DNA from: Candidatus Epulonipiscium sp.
Lineage (GTDB): Bacteria > Bacillota_A > Clostridia > Lachnospirales > Cellulosilyticaceae
Length of the DNA stretch: 64,000 bases
Assembly (NCBI GenBank): GCA_012841565.1
Contig: DUUM01000173.1
Span: forward strand, 29,950 to 93,949
Direction of reading: 5' to 3'
The translations under genes and the position numbers were made by a program. The notes under the pieces were generated by a model. The model saw only the letters and a program-made list of their open reading frames with translations, was not told the origin of the DNA and did not search any database. Shown in pieces: positions 16,730 to 25,071 of the stretch (position 1 is its first letter; every line of letters starts with the position of its first letter).

Positions 16730-18406
16730 TTGAAGATTAAACAGATAGAAACAGATATTTTAATTATTGGTGGGGGTACAGCTGGATGTTATGCAGCCCT
16801 TACCATAGCAGAAAATGCACACAAACAAGTTGTGGTATTAGAAAAAGCAAATATTAAAAGAAGTGGCTGTTTAGCTGCAGGGGTAAATGCATTAAATGCC
16901 TATATCGTAAAAGGGCAAACGCCCCAGGACTATGTGGATTATGCGAAAAAGGATGCTCACGGCATTGCCCGGGAAGACCTACTACTGTCCATGTCTCAAA
17001 GGCTCAATAAGGTGACTCATAAGCTAGAGGCCTTAGGGCTCGTGATTTTAAAAGATGAAACAGGTGATTATGTCGCCAGAGGCAACAGAAATATTAAAAT
17101 TAACGGAGAAAATATTAAGCCCATACTGGCCAGTTCCATTGCAAACCAAAAAAACATACATATTATAAATCGTGTGTATGCCATTGATTATATTACCCAC
17201 CAAGGTGAAATTATAGGCGCATATGGCTTATCAGTAGATGAAGAAATTCTATATGTTATAGGGGCAAAAGCTGTTATTTGTACAACTGGGGGGGCTGCTG
17301 GATTATATAAACCTAATAACCCTGGATATTCTCGTCACAAAATGTGGTATAGCCCTTTTAATACAGGAGCCGGTTATGCAATGGGGATTAGGGCCGGTGC
17401 TGAGATGACTACTTTTGAAATGCGCTTTATTGCCCTTAGGTGTAAAGATACCATTTCACCTACAGGGACTATTGCCCAAGGGGTAGGCGGTGTCCAGATA
17501 AATGCTTTGGGAGAGGCCTATGAAAAAAGATACGGCAATACGACCTCGCAAAGGGTCTATGGTACCGCACAAGAAAATATAGAAGGCAGAGGACCTTGCT
17601 ATCTTAAAACAGAAAATATTACTCCTGAACAGGAGCAGGATTTATTTAAAGCCTATCTCAATATGTCGCCAGCCCAAACCCTAAAATGGATCGAAAGGGG
17701 TAAGGGCCCCCGTACTGAAAATGTAGAAATAGAAGGGACAGAGCCTTATATTATAGGGGGACATACGGCTAGCGGTTACTGGATTGACAACAAGCGAGCG
17801 ACAACTATTAAAGGCCTATATGCAGCTGGAGATGTGGCCGGAGGATGCCCACAAAAATATGTAACAGGAGCCCTAGTAGAAGGCGAAATAGCGGCTCAGG
17901 CAGCTTTGGCTTATATCCAAAATAGGAATCTACAGCCAATCAATTCAGTTGACATCCATAAAAGGCTTAAAGAAATAGACTACTTACTACAAGAGAAACC
18001 TAGCTTATATGACGTAGATGATTTAGAAGAGGCTATGCAAAAGATCATGGATACTTATGCAGGTGGTATTGGCAGCAATTATCGGTACAATACAAAACAA
18101 CTTGAAGTGGCAAAAGAAAAGATAAAGGATATCTTACAATTAAGTGAGGCTTTATCTGGAAGAGATATGAATGATGTTATGGCTATTTTTGAACTTAAAG
18201 ATAGACTTATTCTTTGCCTGAGTGTTATTGCACACCTAAGTGCTAGAAAAGAAACAAGGTGGAATAGTTTTGCAGAGCACTCAGATTATCCATACAAAGA
18301 TGAGTCGTTTTTAAAATATATAAACTCAGTCAAAGTAGGTGATGAAATCAAGATTATTGTAAGAGATTTGGTTGGGGAGGGTGAAAAGTATGAGCATTGT
18401 TATTAA
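16730..18406 (+). CDS. aprA: adenylylsulfate reductase, flavoprotein alpha subunit
   Basis: AprA reduces adenylylsulfate (APS) to sulfite and AMP with the iron-sulfur partner AprB. The 558-residue protein belongs to the fumarate reductase/succinate dehydrogenase flavoprotein superfamily: an FAD-binding GGGTAGCYAAL near residue 13, KRSGCLAAGVNALNAY near 43, and GGHTASGYWID then GLYAAGDVAGG near 340-370. Alone it could be read as a generic fumarate-reductase flavoprotein. The two-cluster ferredoxin gene overlapping its end and the cysDN genes that make APS support AprA. TTG at 16730 follows AGGGGGT. It is shorter than AprA of dissimilatory sulfate reducers as I recall it, in keeping with an assimilatory role. 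Confidence 0.87.
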   Translation: MKIKQIETDILIIGGGTAGCYAALTIAENAHKQVVVLEKANIKRSGCLAAGVNALNAYIVKGQTPQDYVDYAKKDAHGIAREDLLLSMSQRLNKVTHKLEALGLVILKDETGDYVARGNRNIKINGENIKPILASSIANQKNIHIINRVYAIDYITHQGEIIGAYGLSVDEEILYVIGAKAVICTTGGAAGLYKPNNPGYSRHKMWYSPFNTGAGYAMGIRAGAEMTTFEMRFIALRCKDTISPTGTIAQGVGGVQINALGEAYEKRYGNTTSQRVYGTAQENIEGRGPCYLKTENITPEQEQDLFKAYLNMSPAQTLKWIERGKGPRTENVEIEGTEPYIIGGHTASGYWIDNKRATTIKGLYAAGDVAGGCPQKYVTGALVEGEIAAQAALAYIQNRNLQPINSVDIHKRLKEIDYLLQEKPSLYDVDDLEEAMQKIMDTYAGGIGSNYRYNTKQLEVAKEKIKDILQLSEALSGRDMNDVMAIFELKDRLILCLSVIAHLSARKETRWNSFAEHSDYPYKDESFLKYINSVKVGDEIKIIVRDLVGEGEKYEHCY

Positions 18407-18704
18407 TCAAAACCGTTGCATAGGTTGCGGAGGGTGCCAAAATGTATGCCCAGGAAATCTATTAAAAATGAACACACACAATAAAGCTTTTATTAAATAT
18501 CCTAGAGAATGTTGGGGATGTACCGCTTGTATTAAAGAATGTCCGACCCAAGCAATCAAGTACTTTTTAGGAGCAGATATAGGCGGCAAAGGTAGCTTGC
18601 TACACTGCAAAGAGGAGAAGGATATTTTGCACTGGATAATAGAAACTCCCAGTGGAGAGGTTACAAAAATCTCTACTCACAAAAAAGAAGCAAACAATTA
18701 TTAG
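18390..18704 (+). CDS. aprB: adenylylsulfate reductase, 2x[4Fe-4S] beta subunit
   Basis: This 104-residue ferredoxin-like protein carries two [4Fe-4S] motifs: [13 protein letters not shown] near residues 10-22 and [12 protein letters not shown] near 41-52. It passes electrons to the AprA flavin. It starts within the last codons of aprA behind GGGAGGGTGA, so the subunits are translated together. A frame extending upstream to 18372 lacks its own ribosome site. Confidence 0.9.
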   Translation: MSIVINQNRCIGCGGCQNVCPGNLLKMNTHNKAFIKYPRECWGCTACIKECPTQAIKYFLGADIGGKGSLLHCKEEKDILHWIIETPSGEVTKISTHKKEANNY

Positions 18705-18714
18705 GAGGGAAAAT

Positions 18715-19515
18715 ATGGAACATTTAGATCAGTTAGAAGCACAAAGCATATTTATTTTAAGAGAAGCTTACAAGAAATTGGGTAAGCTAGGGATGTTGTG
18801 GTCTGTGGGAAAAGATTCTACAGTATTATTATGGTTAGCAAAAAAAGCTTTTTACGGCCATTGCCCATTTCCATTTATTCATGTGGATACAACTTATAAA
18901 ATCCCTGAAATGATTACATATAGGGATAAAGTTGTCAAAGAGATGGGGCTTGACCTAATTGTCCATACGAATACACAGGCTATTGAAGAAGGAATGGGGC
19001 CAGATAAAGGGAGACTCATCTGCTGTAAAGCACTTAAAACAGATGGTCTTCAACAAGTTGTCGATAAATATGATTTTGAAGGACTTATTGTAGGGGTAAG
19101 GCGTGATGAGGAGGGCTCCCGCTCAAAAGAAAGAGTCTTCAGTGAAAGAAATAAAGATTATCAGTGGGATTATACCAATCAGCCACCAGAGCTTTGGGAT
19201 CAGTTTAAAACAGATTTTCCTAAAGGTAATCATATTAGGGTCCACCCATTATTGCAATGGAATGAACTCGATATATGGGAATATATAAAGAGAGAAAATA
19301 TGCCTATTAGCGACTTATATTTTGCAAAAAATGGTACCCGATACCGTAGTTTAGGCTGTGCACCATGTACTGGGAAAGTAGAGTCTGAGGCAAAAGATAT
19401 TGATGATATTATAGCAGAACTTAAAGTAACCACAACAAGCGAACGTGCTGGTAGAGCCCAAGACCAAGAGGATTCTTATGCTATGCAAAAGCTTCGTAAG
19501 GAAGGGTACATGTAA
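18715..19515 (+). CDS. cysD: sulfate adenylyltransferase subunit 2
   Basis: CysD is the PP-loop ATP pyrophosphatase subunit of ATP sulfurylase and forms APS from sulfate and ATP together with CysN. The PP-loop is [12 protein letters not shown] near residue 36, in the form Sx[23 protein letters not shown] near 125 and the C-terminal end [15 protein letters not shown] are typical of the family. The length of 266 residues is slightly short compared with E. coli CysD (302, as I recall). AGGAGGG sits 6 bases before the ATG at 18715; the open frame further upstream overlaps aprB and is not used. Confidence 0.94.
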   Translation: MEHLDQLEAQSIFILREAYKKLGKLGMLWSVGKDSTVLLWLAKKAFYGHCPFPFIHVDTTYKIPEMITYRDKVVKEMGLDLIVHTNTQAIEEGMGPDKGRLICCKALKTDGLQQVVDKYDFEGLIVGVRRDEEGSRSKERVFSERNKDYQWDYTNQPPELWDQFKTDFPKGNHIRVHPLLQWNELDIWEYIKRENMPISDLYFAKNGTRYRSLGCAPCTGKVESEAKDIDDIIAELKVTTTSERAGRAQDQEDSYAMQKLRKEGYM

Positions 19516-19551
19516 GAAGAATTTTAAATCATATTAATTAGGGGGAATAAA

Positions 19552-21255
19552 ATGAAACAATTAAAGGAAAACTTAAACATAGTAGTAGTAGGCCATGTAG
19601 ACCATGGTAAATCAACGGTTATAGGGAGATTGCTCCATGATACAAATTCCCTCCCGCAAGGGGCCATCGATAAGGTTAAAAATATTGCCAAAGAAACAGG
19701 TAAGCCTTTTGAATATGCCTACCTATTAGATGCCTTTGAAGAAGAACAAAAACAGGGAATTACCATTGACACAACTCAAATTCAGTTTCATACTAAAACA
19801 AGGGATTATGTCATTATTGATGCACCTGGTCATAAAGAATTTTTAAAAAACATGATTACCGGGGCAGCTCATGCCCAGGCAGCACTTCTTGTTATTGATG
19901 CTAAAGAAGGGGTCCAGGAGCAGTCAAAAAGGCATGCCTATATGCTCTCACTTTTGGGCATACAAAAAGTATATATTATTATTAACAAAATGGATTTAGT
20001 CGGTTATAGTGAAGCAACCTATAAGCTTGTTAAAAAGGAAATGGAAGCTTTCTTAAGTGAACTAGGGATCAAACCCCTGAAATATATTCCTGTATCTGCT
20101 TTTTACGGGGAAAACATCTTACAACCCTCTAAAGAAATGCCATGGTACACTGAAGAGGCACTTCTAGATGCCATGGATATAATAGAAACCGAAAAAAGCC
20201 TGGAAGGAAAGTCCCTAAGGTTTCCAATCCAAGATGTTTATAAGTTTGATGATAGGAGAATTATTTCAGGAAGGATAGAAAGCGGTACTTTAGAAGTAGG
20301 GGATGACATCTGTATCTATCCAGAAGGTAAAACTACCCAAGTAAAAACCATCGAGTACTGGGCAGACCGGGATAAAACAGATAAAATAACCGCAGGTCAA
20401 TCGGTAGGAATTACAGTTACAGATGAATTCTTTAATAAAAGAGGGGAAGTGATTACCCATATAAGTGATAAACCACTTATTTCAAATACCTTTAGAGCAA
20501 GTGTTTTTTGGATGGGTAAAAATCCCCTTATTACCGGAAAAGAATATAAGATTAAACTAGCAACCCAAGAAGTGACAGCAGAAATAATAGATATTATTAA
20601 AGTGATTGATGCTTCTAGTTTAGAAAAAGGAAAAAAGGCTGATAAAATCAACCTAAATGATGTTGCAGAAGTGATTATATCCACTAAAGAAAAAGTAGCT
20701 TTTGATCTTTTCAATAATAGTCATATCACAGGAAGATTTGTCATCGTTGATGGTTATGATGTTGCTGGCGGCGGCATTATTGTTAAAGATGAGCAGGCCT
20801 ACGGCGAACATAGTATTAGTCTTTTTAAAGAAGGAAGTTTAGAAGCAAGAGCAGAGATTTTTGACACATTCTATTATGATGTTAAGGAATATAATGTGAA
20901 AAGAATTTCTAAACATAAGGATTCTTACGGCATTGGCTATAACATACCTCTAGAAGGTTCGGGTTATAAATACCCTGATCACTTTGATATCTTAGTTTTG
21001 CGTGACCAAATAGCCGTTAAAATTAGGAATGGGAAAGTAGCGAATATTTGTCCCATTAAAGAATACCACTACGCATCATACCCGGTATTAAACGGTAGGG
21101 GATTTGGTGTAAAAATCAACTCCAATGAGGAACTAGCACTTCTATTAAAACAATATGAAACCCTAGATGTTGAAAACGAGACTGATTTAATCGATTTTTC
21201 AAATCAGTGGTTACTATTTGATCTTTACAGAAGGCTAACCTTTAACATAGCATAA
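19552..21255 (+). CDS. cysN: sulfate adenylyltransferase subunit 1 (GTPase) with extra C-terminal domain
   Basis: CysN couples GTP hydrolysis to APS synthesis by CysD. The GTPase motifs are GHVDHGKST near residue 14, DAPGH near 90 and NKMDLV near 145, followed by two elongation-factor-like beta-barrels. The core ends near residue 415 (TGRFVIVDGYDVAGGG), but the protein runs on to 567. The last 150 residues have no P-loop, so this is not a fused APS kinase (CysC). I do not recognise this extension. An APS kinase is not needed where APS is reduced directly by AprAB. Confidence 0.92.
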   Translation: MKQLKENLNIVVVGHVDHGKSTVIGRLLHDTNSLPQGAIDKVKNIAKETGKPFEYAYLLDAFEEEQKQGITIDTTQIQFHTKTRDYVIIDAPGHKEFLKNMITGAAHAQAALLVIDAKEGVQEQSKRHAYMLSLLGIQKVYIIINKMDLVGYSEATYKLVKKEMEAFLSELGIKPLKYIPVSAFYGENILQPSKEMPWYTEEALLDAMDIIETEKSLEGKSLRFPIQDVYKFDDRRIISGRIESGTLEVGDDICIYPEGKTTQVKTIEYWADRDKTDKITAGQSVGITVTDEFFNKRGEVITHISDKPLISNTFRASVFWMGKNPLITGKEYKIKLATQEVTAEIIDIIKVIDASSLEKGKKADKINLNDVAEVIISTKEKVAFDLFNNSHITGRFVIVDGYDVAGGGIIVKDEQAYGEHSISLFKEGSLEARAEIFDTFYYDVKEYNVKRISKHKDSYGIGYNIPLEGSGYKYPDHFDILVLRDQIAVKIRNGKVANICPIKEYHYASYPVLNGRGFGVKINSNEELALLLKQYETLDVENETDLIDFSNQWLLFDLYRRLTFNIA

Positions 21256-21277
21256 GATTAACTAAAAGGAGACGTCA

Positions 21278-22771
21278 ATGAATTACAATGAATTAAACCA
21301 CATCAAACAAAGTATAGAAGATTATAAGCTGCTCATTAATGAAGTCTTAAGGGGGGCTAAAACAACTAAAGACATAAAGCCCTCTCTAGGTGGGATGGGG
21401 GTTTATGAGCAAAGTGATAAGGGCACTTTTATGGTAAGAGTACGTGTTCCGGCTGGGGTCCTTCAAATAAATGAGCTACAGGCTATATATGAAATAGCAC
21501 ACTTATATGGCGTCAAGACAGTTCACTTAACTAGTCGGCAGGCGGTGCAATTCCACGGCGTTACCCTAGAACAAACAAGTCAGATTATGGAAAAACTATT
21601 ACAGCAGAATTTGATTACGGTGGGCTCGGGAGGAAATAAACCGCGAAATATAGCCTGCTCACCTTTATCAGGGGTAGAACAGGGGGAGGCATTTGATGTC
21701 CTTCCCTACGCCTTAAGTTCTTATGAGCATATGATTAAGCATTTGGATCAATATAATTTACCGCGTAAGTATAAAGTATCTTTTTCAAATACAGCAGAAG
21801 ATACGGCTAATGCTACTGTTGCTGATGTAGGATTTATTGCTTTTACCCAAGAAGGAAATAAATATTTCAAGGTATTTGCAGGCGGTGGCCTTGGAAGAAA
21901 TCCTAAAACTGCCACGGTTTTAGAAGATAAAATTCCTGCTTGTGAAGCCTTATATTATATCCAAGGGGCAAAAGAACTATTTGAAGACGAGGGAGATCGT
22001 ACCAACCGCAATAAGGCTAGGCTACGCTATGTGGCTGAGAGACTAGGGGAAGAAGATTTTATAAAACGATTAAAGGGCTATGTTCAAAAGGTTAAAGCCA
22101 GGGAAAACCTTCTTATAACACAAGGCATAGAAAGAGTCATAGCAAAGAAAGGAAAAATCACTAAGACTGTTCATAGACACCTCTATCCTCAAAACCAAGA
22201 AGGTCTATATAGTGTTTATATTCACCCTAAAAGAGGCTATATAGATGTACAAAATGTAGAAAAGATATTAACCTACCTAAAAGACATAGAACAAAGTGAA
22301 CTTAGACTTACAATGGGTCAAGGGTTTTATATCATTAATCTAAATGGTGAAGAAGCTGATGCCCTATTAGATAAAGTAGAAGCGTTAAACTTAGATCAGT
22401 CTTTTCTTAAAATGACAGTGTGTACAGGGTCAAGTGTTTGCCAAATAGGAATTGGTAACACAGAAGCCTTAATAGATTCTATTTACAAGCGATTTAAAAG
22501 GATTTCTCCTAAGGTCCAAAAAGCATTACCTCACATCCACATATCTGGGTGTTTAAACTCTTGCGGTACACACCAAATTTCAGAACTTGGCCTATGTGGT
22601 AAAAAAGCCAAAATAGATGGGACGGTAACAGATGTCTATACGGTTTTTGAAGGGGGTAAAAAAGGATTTAATCATACTGTGTTTGGAGAACCCATAAAAG
22701 AAGTACCAGCCCAAGATATTCCTCAGATGTTATATGAAATGGCTAAGATAAGATCTAAAAATAGCATATAA
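21278..22771 (+). CDS. siroheme [4Fe-4S] sulfite (nitrite/sulfite) reductase
   Basis: This 497-residue hemoprotein is the last step of the operon and reduces sulfite to sulfide with six electrons. It has the duplicated ferredoxin-like and sulfite-reductase domains (RVPAGVLQINELQ near 50, LTSRQAVQFHG near 87). The siroheme-iron-sulfur ligands are CTGSSVC (Cx5C) near residue 385 and CLNSC (Cx3C) near 428. The sequence class cannot by itself tell sulfite from nitrite reductase; the operon decides for sulfite. No NADPH-flavin subunit is adjacent, so ferredoxin is the likely donor. Confidence 0.9.
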   Translation: MNYNELNHIKQSIEDYKLLINEVLRGAKTTKDIKPSLGGMGVYEQSDKGTFMVRVRVPAGVLQINELQAIYEIAHLYGVKTVHLTSRQAVQFHGVTLEQTSQIMEKLLQQNLITVGSGGNKPRNIACSPLSGVEQGEAFDVLPYALSSYEHMIKHLDQYNLPRKYKVSFSNTAEDTANATVADVGFIAFTQEGNKYFKVFAGGGLGRNPKTATVLEDKIPACEALYYIQGAKELFEDEGDRTNRNKARLRYVAERLGEEDFIKRLKGYVQKVKARENLLITQGIERVIAKKGKITKTVHRHLYPQNQEGLYSVYIHPKRGYIDVQNVEKILTYLKDIEQSELRLTMGQGFYIINLNGEEADALLDKVEALNLDQSFLKMTVCTGSSVCQIGIGNTEALIDSIYKRFKRISPKVQKALPHIHISGCLNSCGTHQISELGLCGKKAKIDGTVTDVYTVFEGGKKGFNHTVFGEPIKEVPAQDIPQMLYEMAKIRSKNSI

Positions 22772-22795
22772 GCCAACTATAGTGTATAATACAAA

Positions 22796-22810
22796 CAATA
22801 CATATATGTT
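22796..22810. promoter_or_regulatory. candidate operator CAATACATATATGTT, copy B
   Basis: This is an exact 15-base match to 12774-12788, located 10 bases upstream of the -35 box of the Rrf2 gene. A position at its own promoter fits autoregulation. Confidence 0.5.
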
Positions 22811-22820
22811 AGGTATAATA

Positions 22821-22849
22821 TTGACTTTAGCATTATTTTTATATAACAT
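22821..22849 (+). promoter_or_regulatory. promoter for the Rrf2 regulator
   Basis: TTGACT (22821-22826), a 17-base spacer and TAACAT (22844-22849) lie 38 bases before the ATG. The -10 box is weak; an inverted AATATAC-type sequence follows it. Confidence 0.55.
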
Positions 22850-22887
22850 ATACAGTATATTAAACTACTATGGAATGGGTGAATAAA

Positions 22888-23331
22888 ATGCGTATATCAG
22901 CAAAAGGAAGATACGGTTTGGCATCAATGATTTATATGGCTCAACTTCATCATACAGGAGAATGTATTACAATTATAAGAATGGCGGAAGCACTGGATAT
23001 CTCTAAGATTTATTTGGAGCAGGTCTTTTCATTACTAAAACGGGCAGAGATTGTGACTTCCATTAAAGGTGCTCAAGGTGGTTATAAGTTAATCAAAGCA
23101 CCCAATGAAACAACGGCATTTGATATTTTATCTGCTATTGAAATGGCACTATTTGAAGAAACAGAAGAAACTGTTGCAAGTGTGCCTGCCTTTGAAGCAG
23201 CCATGCAAAAGGTTGTTTTTGAGGCCCTGAGCAGTGATATTAAGGCGAGCCTTGAAAAGGTTACCCTATATGATTTAGTTGTAGAAGCTGAAAAACAAAG
23301 AGAAAATGATAATTTTATGTTTTTTATATAA
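22888..23331 (+). CDS. Rrf2-family transcription regulator (CymR-like)
   Basis: This 147-residue winged-helix regulator of the Rrf2 family has the N-terminal MRISAKGRYGLASMIYMAQL, a recognition helix near ISKIYLEQVFSLLKRAEIV and the wing GAQGGYKL. The only cysteine visible is one near residue 26 (GECIT); the three cluster-binding cysteines of IscR/NsrR are absent. That, and its place after the sulfate operon, suggest a CymR-type regulator that senses cysteine status. The ATG at 22888 follows a modest GGGTGA; the frame is open six codons further upstream. It is followed by repeat copy 3. Confidence 0.85.
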   Translation: MRISAKGRYGLASMIYMAQLHHTGECITIIRMAEALDISKIYLEQVFSLLKRAEIVTSIKGAQGGYKLIKAPNETTAFDILSAIEMALFEETEETVASVPAFEAAMQKVVFEALSSDIKASLEKVTLYDLVVEAEKQRENDNFMFFI

Positions 23332-23357
23332 TTTAGGATAGGGGGTTGTGGTAGTTG

Positions 23358-23450
23358 CCGCATTAGGGCAGAGATAACATCTCCCGACTCGCCTCTCTTG
23401 GCGTGCGCCAAAGGATGCTCGCTGGGAGATGTTATCTCTGCCCATTGCGT
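23358..23450 (+). repeat. hairpin repeat family, copy 3 (long form)
   Basis: It has the same caps and inner core as copy 2 (GATAACATCTCCC with GGGAGATGTTATC), but the variable stem is GGGCAGAG paired with CTCTGCCC, and the inner hairpin is TTGGC-gtgc-GCCAA. Flanking GGGGGTT (23341) and AACCCCCC can pair outside it. It lies just after the rrf2 stop. Confidence 0.85.
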
Positions 23451-23559
23451 GGGAATGTGAGAACCCCCCCTTTATCTTCTCTATATAAAAAAGGTATGGA
23501 AGTAGTGCTGCGGGTGAGTGGGGTATTTTGAAGTGGTAGTAATTATAAAACCTTCTAAA

Positions 23560-23604
23560 TAAATTGAGATAAGATGTTTAAATCTTATCTCGGTTTATTT
23601 TTTT
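23560..23604 (+). terminator. Rho-independent terminator after rrf2
   Basis: GAGATAAGAT and ATCTTATCTC form a hairpin followed by a T-rich tract. The rest of the 427-base gap holds repeat copy 3 and the fprA promoter; no gene was seen. Confidence 0.7.
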
Positions 23605-23655
23605 GATTGTCGATGACTTTGGAACTTGCATTTAAAAGGAGGTACGGGTAAAACG

Positions 23656-23684
23656 TTGCATTTTAACGTGGGATTCGATATAAT
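23656..23684 (+). promoter_or_regulatory. sigma-A promoter for fprA
   Basis: TTGCAT (23656-23661), a 17-base spacer and a perfect TATAAT (23679-23684) lie 75 bases before fprA. Confidence 0.75.
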
Positions 23685-23758
23685 AAAGTCATAGGCAAAT
23701 GATACTTAATATCATTTATGATACTAAATAATATACAATACTAATTGGAGGAATTTAA

Positions 23759-24979
23759 ATGAAGATAACAAAAGTTGCAAATAATACCTATCAACTCCCA
23801 GCAAATGTTGACGGTTTCTTATTTGAAGGATTATGGGAAATGCCAAATGGAGTTTCTATTAATTCATACATTATTAAAGCTGATAAAACAGCTATTATAG
23901 ATGGATTTGGTGGATGGGATGGGGCGCCAGAGAGTTTATATGCTTTATTAGGTGAACTGGAGATTAAACCTGAATCAATTGAGTATCTTATTGTTAATCA
24001 TATGGAGCCTGATCATTCAGCATGGATTGAGGACTTTAAGAAAATAAATGCTAATTTTAAGATTGTATGTAGCCAAAAATCAGCAGATTTATTAGATGCC
24101 TTTTATGAGCACACTGAAAATATAATCATTGCCAATAAAGATTTAGTGTTAGATTTAGGAAATGGACATAAGCTAAAATTTATAGATATACCTAACGTAC
24201 ATTGGCCAGATACTATTGCTACATTTGATACCTCTACAGGCGTCTTATTTTCTTGTGACGCATTTGGTTCTTTTGGAAAAATTGGAGAAGCTAGTTTTGA
24301 TGATATGTTAACAGAGGACGAATTAGCCTTTTATGAAGAAGAGGCTGTAAGATATTATTCAAATATTATTGGATCATTTTCTATGTTTGTTACAAAAGCT
24401 GTGGCAAAGTGTAGGGAACTTCCTATTAAAATCATAGCGCCAGGTCATGGTATTATGTGGCGTGGTAATCCTAATAGAATTATAGATGATTACGAACGAT
24501 ATGCAAACTACCAAAAAGGTGTGGCTAAAGAAGAAGTAACCATTATATGGGGTTCTATGTATGGCATGACTGAAAAAGCTGTTAAGCTTGCGATTAAAGT
24601 ATTAGAAGAAGAGAATATGAAAGTGAATATCCACCAGGTTCCTGGTACAGATATGGGGACAATCCTTACCTCTGTTTGGAATTCTACAGGGGTTATTCTT
24701 GCTATGCCAACGTATGAATACAAAATGTTTCCCCCACTTGCAGCTGCTTTAGATGAATTGGGTAGGAAAAAGGCAAATGGTAGAAAAGCTTTTAGATTTG
24801 GTTCTTATGGCTGGTCTGGAGGCGCTCAAAAAGAACTTGATGAAATTATGACGAAATACCGTATGAATTGGGGTTTTTTAGAGCCAGTAGAATTTAAAGG
24901 GAATGCCAGAGAAGAGGACTTACAATTAATTGAAGAGAGGGTTAAAGCTTTAGTAGCGGAAGTCAGAGCGGTTCAATAA
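23759..24979 (+). CDS. fprA: flavodiiron protein (A-type flavoprotein)
   Basis: Flavodiiron proteins reduce oxygen (or nitric oxide) to water in anaerobes, with electrons from rubredoxin or a related donor. The N-terminal metallo-beta-lactamase-like domain holds the diiron ligands HMEPDHS (H-x-E-x-D-H) near residue 80, DAFGSFG near 168 and APGHG near 227. The C-terminal flavodoxin domain begins near 258 with WGSMYGMTEKA, the FMN phosphate loop. The 406 residues match the minimal two-domain class with no rubredoxin or reductase fusion. It is transcribed alone. Confidence 0.95.
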   Translation: MKITKVANNTYQLPANVDGFLFEGLWEMPNGVSINSYIIKADKTAIIDGFGGWDGAPESLYALLGELEIKPESIEYLIVNHMEPDHSAWIEDFKKINANFKIVCSQKSADLLDAFYEHTENIIIANKDLVLDLGNGHKLKFIDIPNVHWPDTIATFDTSTGVLFSCDAFGSFGKIGEASFDDMLTEDELAFYEEEAVRYYSNIIGSFSMFVTKAVAKCRELPIKIIAPGHGIMWRGNPNRIIDDYERYANYQKGVAKEEVTIIWGSMYGMTEKAVKLAIKVLEEENMKVNIHQVPGTDMGTILTSVWNSTGVILAMPTYEYKMFPPLAAALDELGRKKANGRKAFRFGSYGWSGGAQKELDEIMTKYRMNWGFLEPVEFKGNAREEDLQLIEERVKALVAEVRAVQ

Positions 24980-25013
24980 TAGTTTATTAAAATTATTAAA
25001 TATATGTATATAT

Positions 25014-25041
25014 TTAACAACACCTTGGCATCATATATAAT
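25014..25041 (+). promoter_or_regulatory. sigma-A promoter for the first D,D-carboxypeptidase gene
   Basis: TTAACA (25014-25019), a 16-base spacer and a perfect TATAAT (25036-25041) lie 30 bases before the start. Confidence 0.65.
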
Positions 25042-25071
25042 ATGCATCTTATAGAAGGAGGCGCTATTATA

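Noticed and set aside
16730..18406. Fumarate reductase or succinate dehydrogenase flavoprotein
   Set aside because: The superfamily fits, but the overlapping two-cluster ferredoxin gene and the cysDN and sulfite reductase genes around it favour APS reductase.
23512..23560. A small gene after repeat copy 3
   Set aside because: The open stretch is short, has no ribosome site and runs into a terminator.
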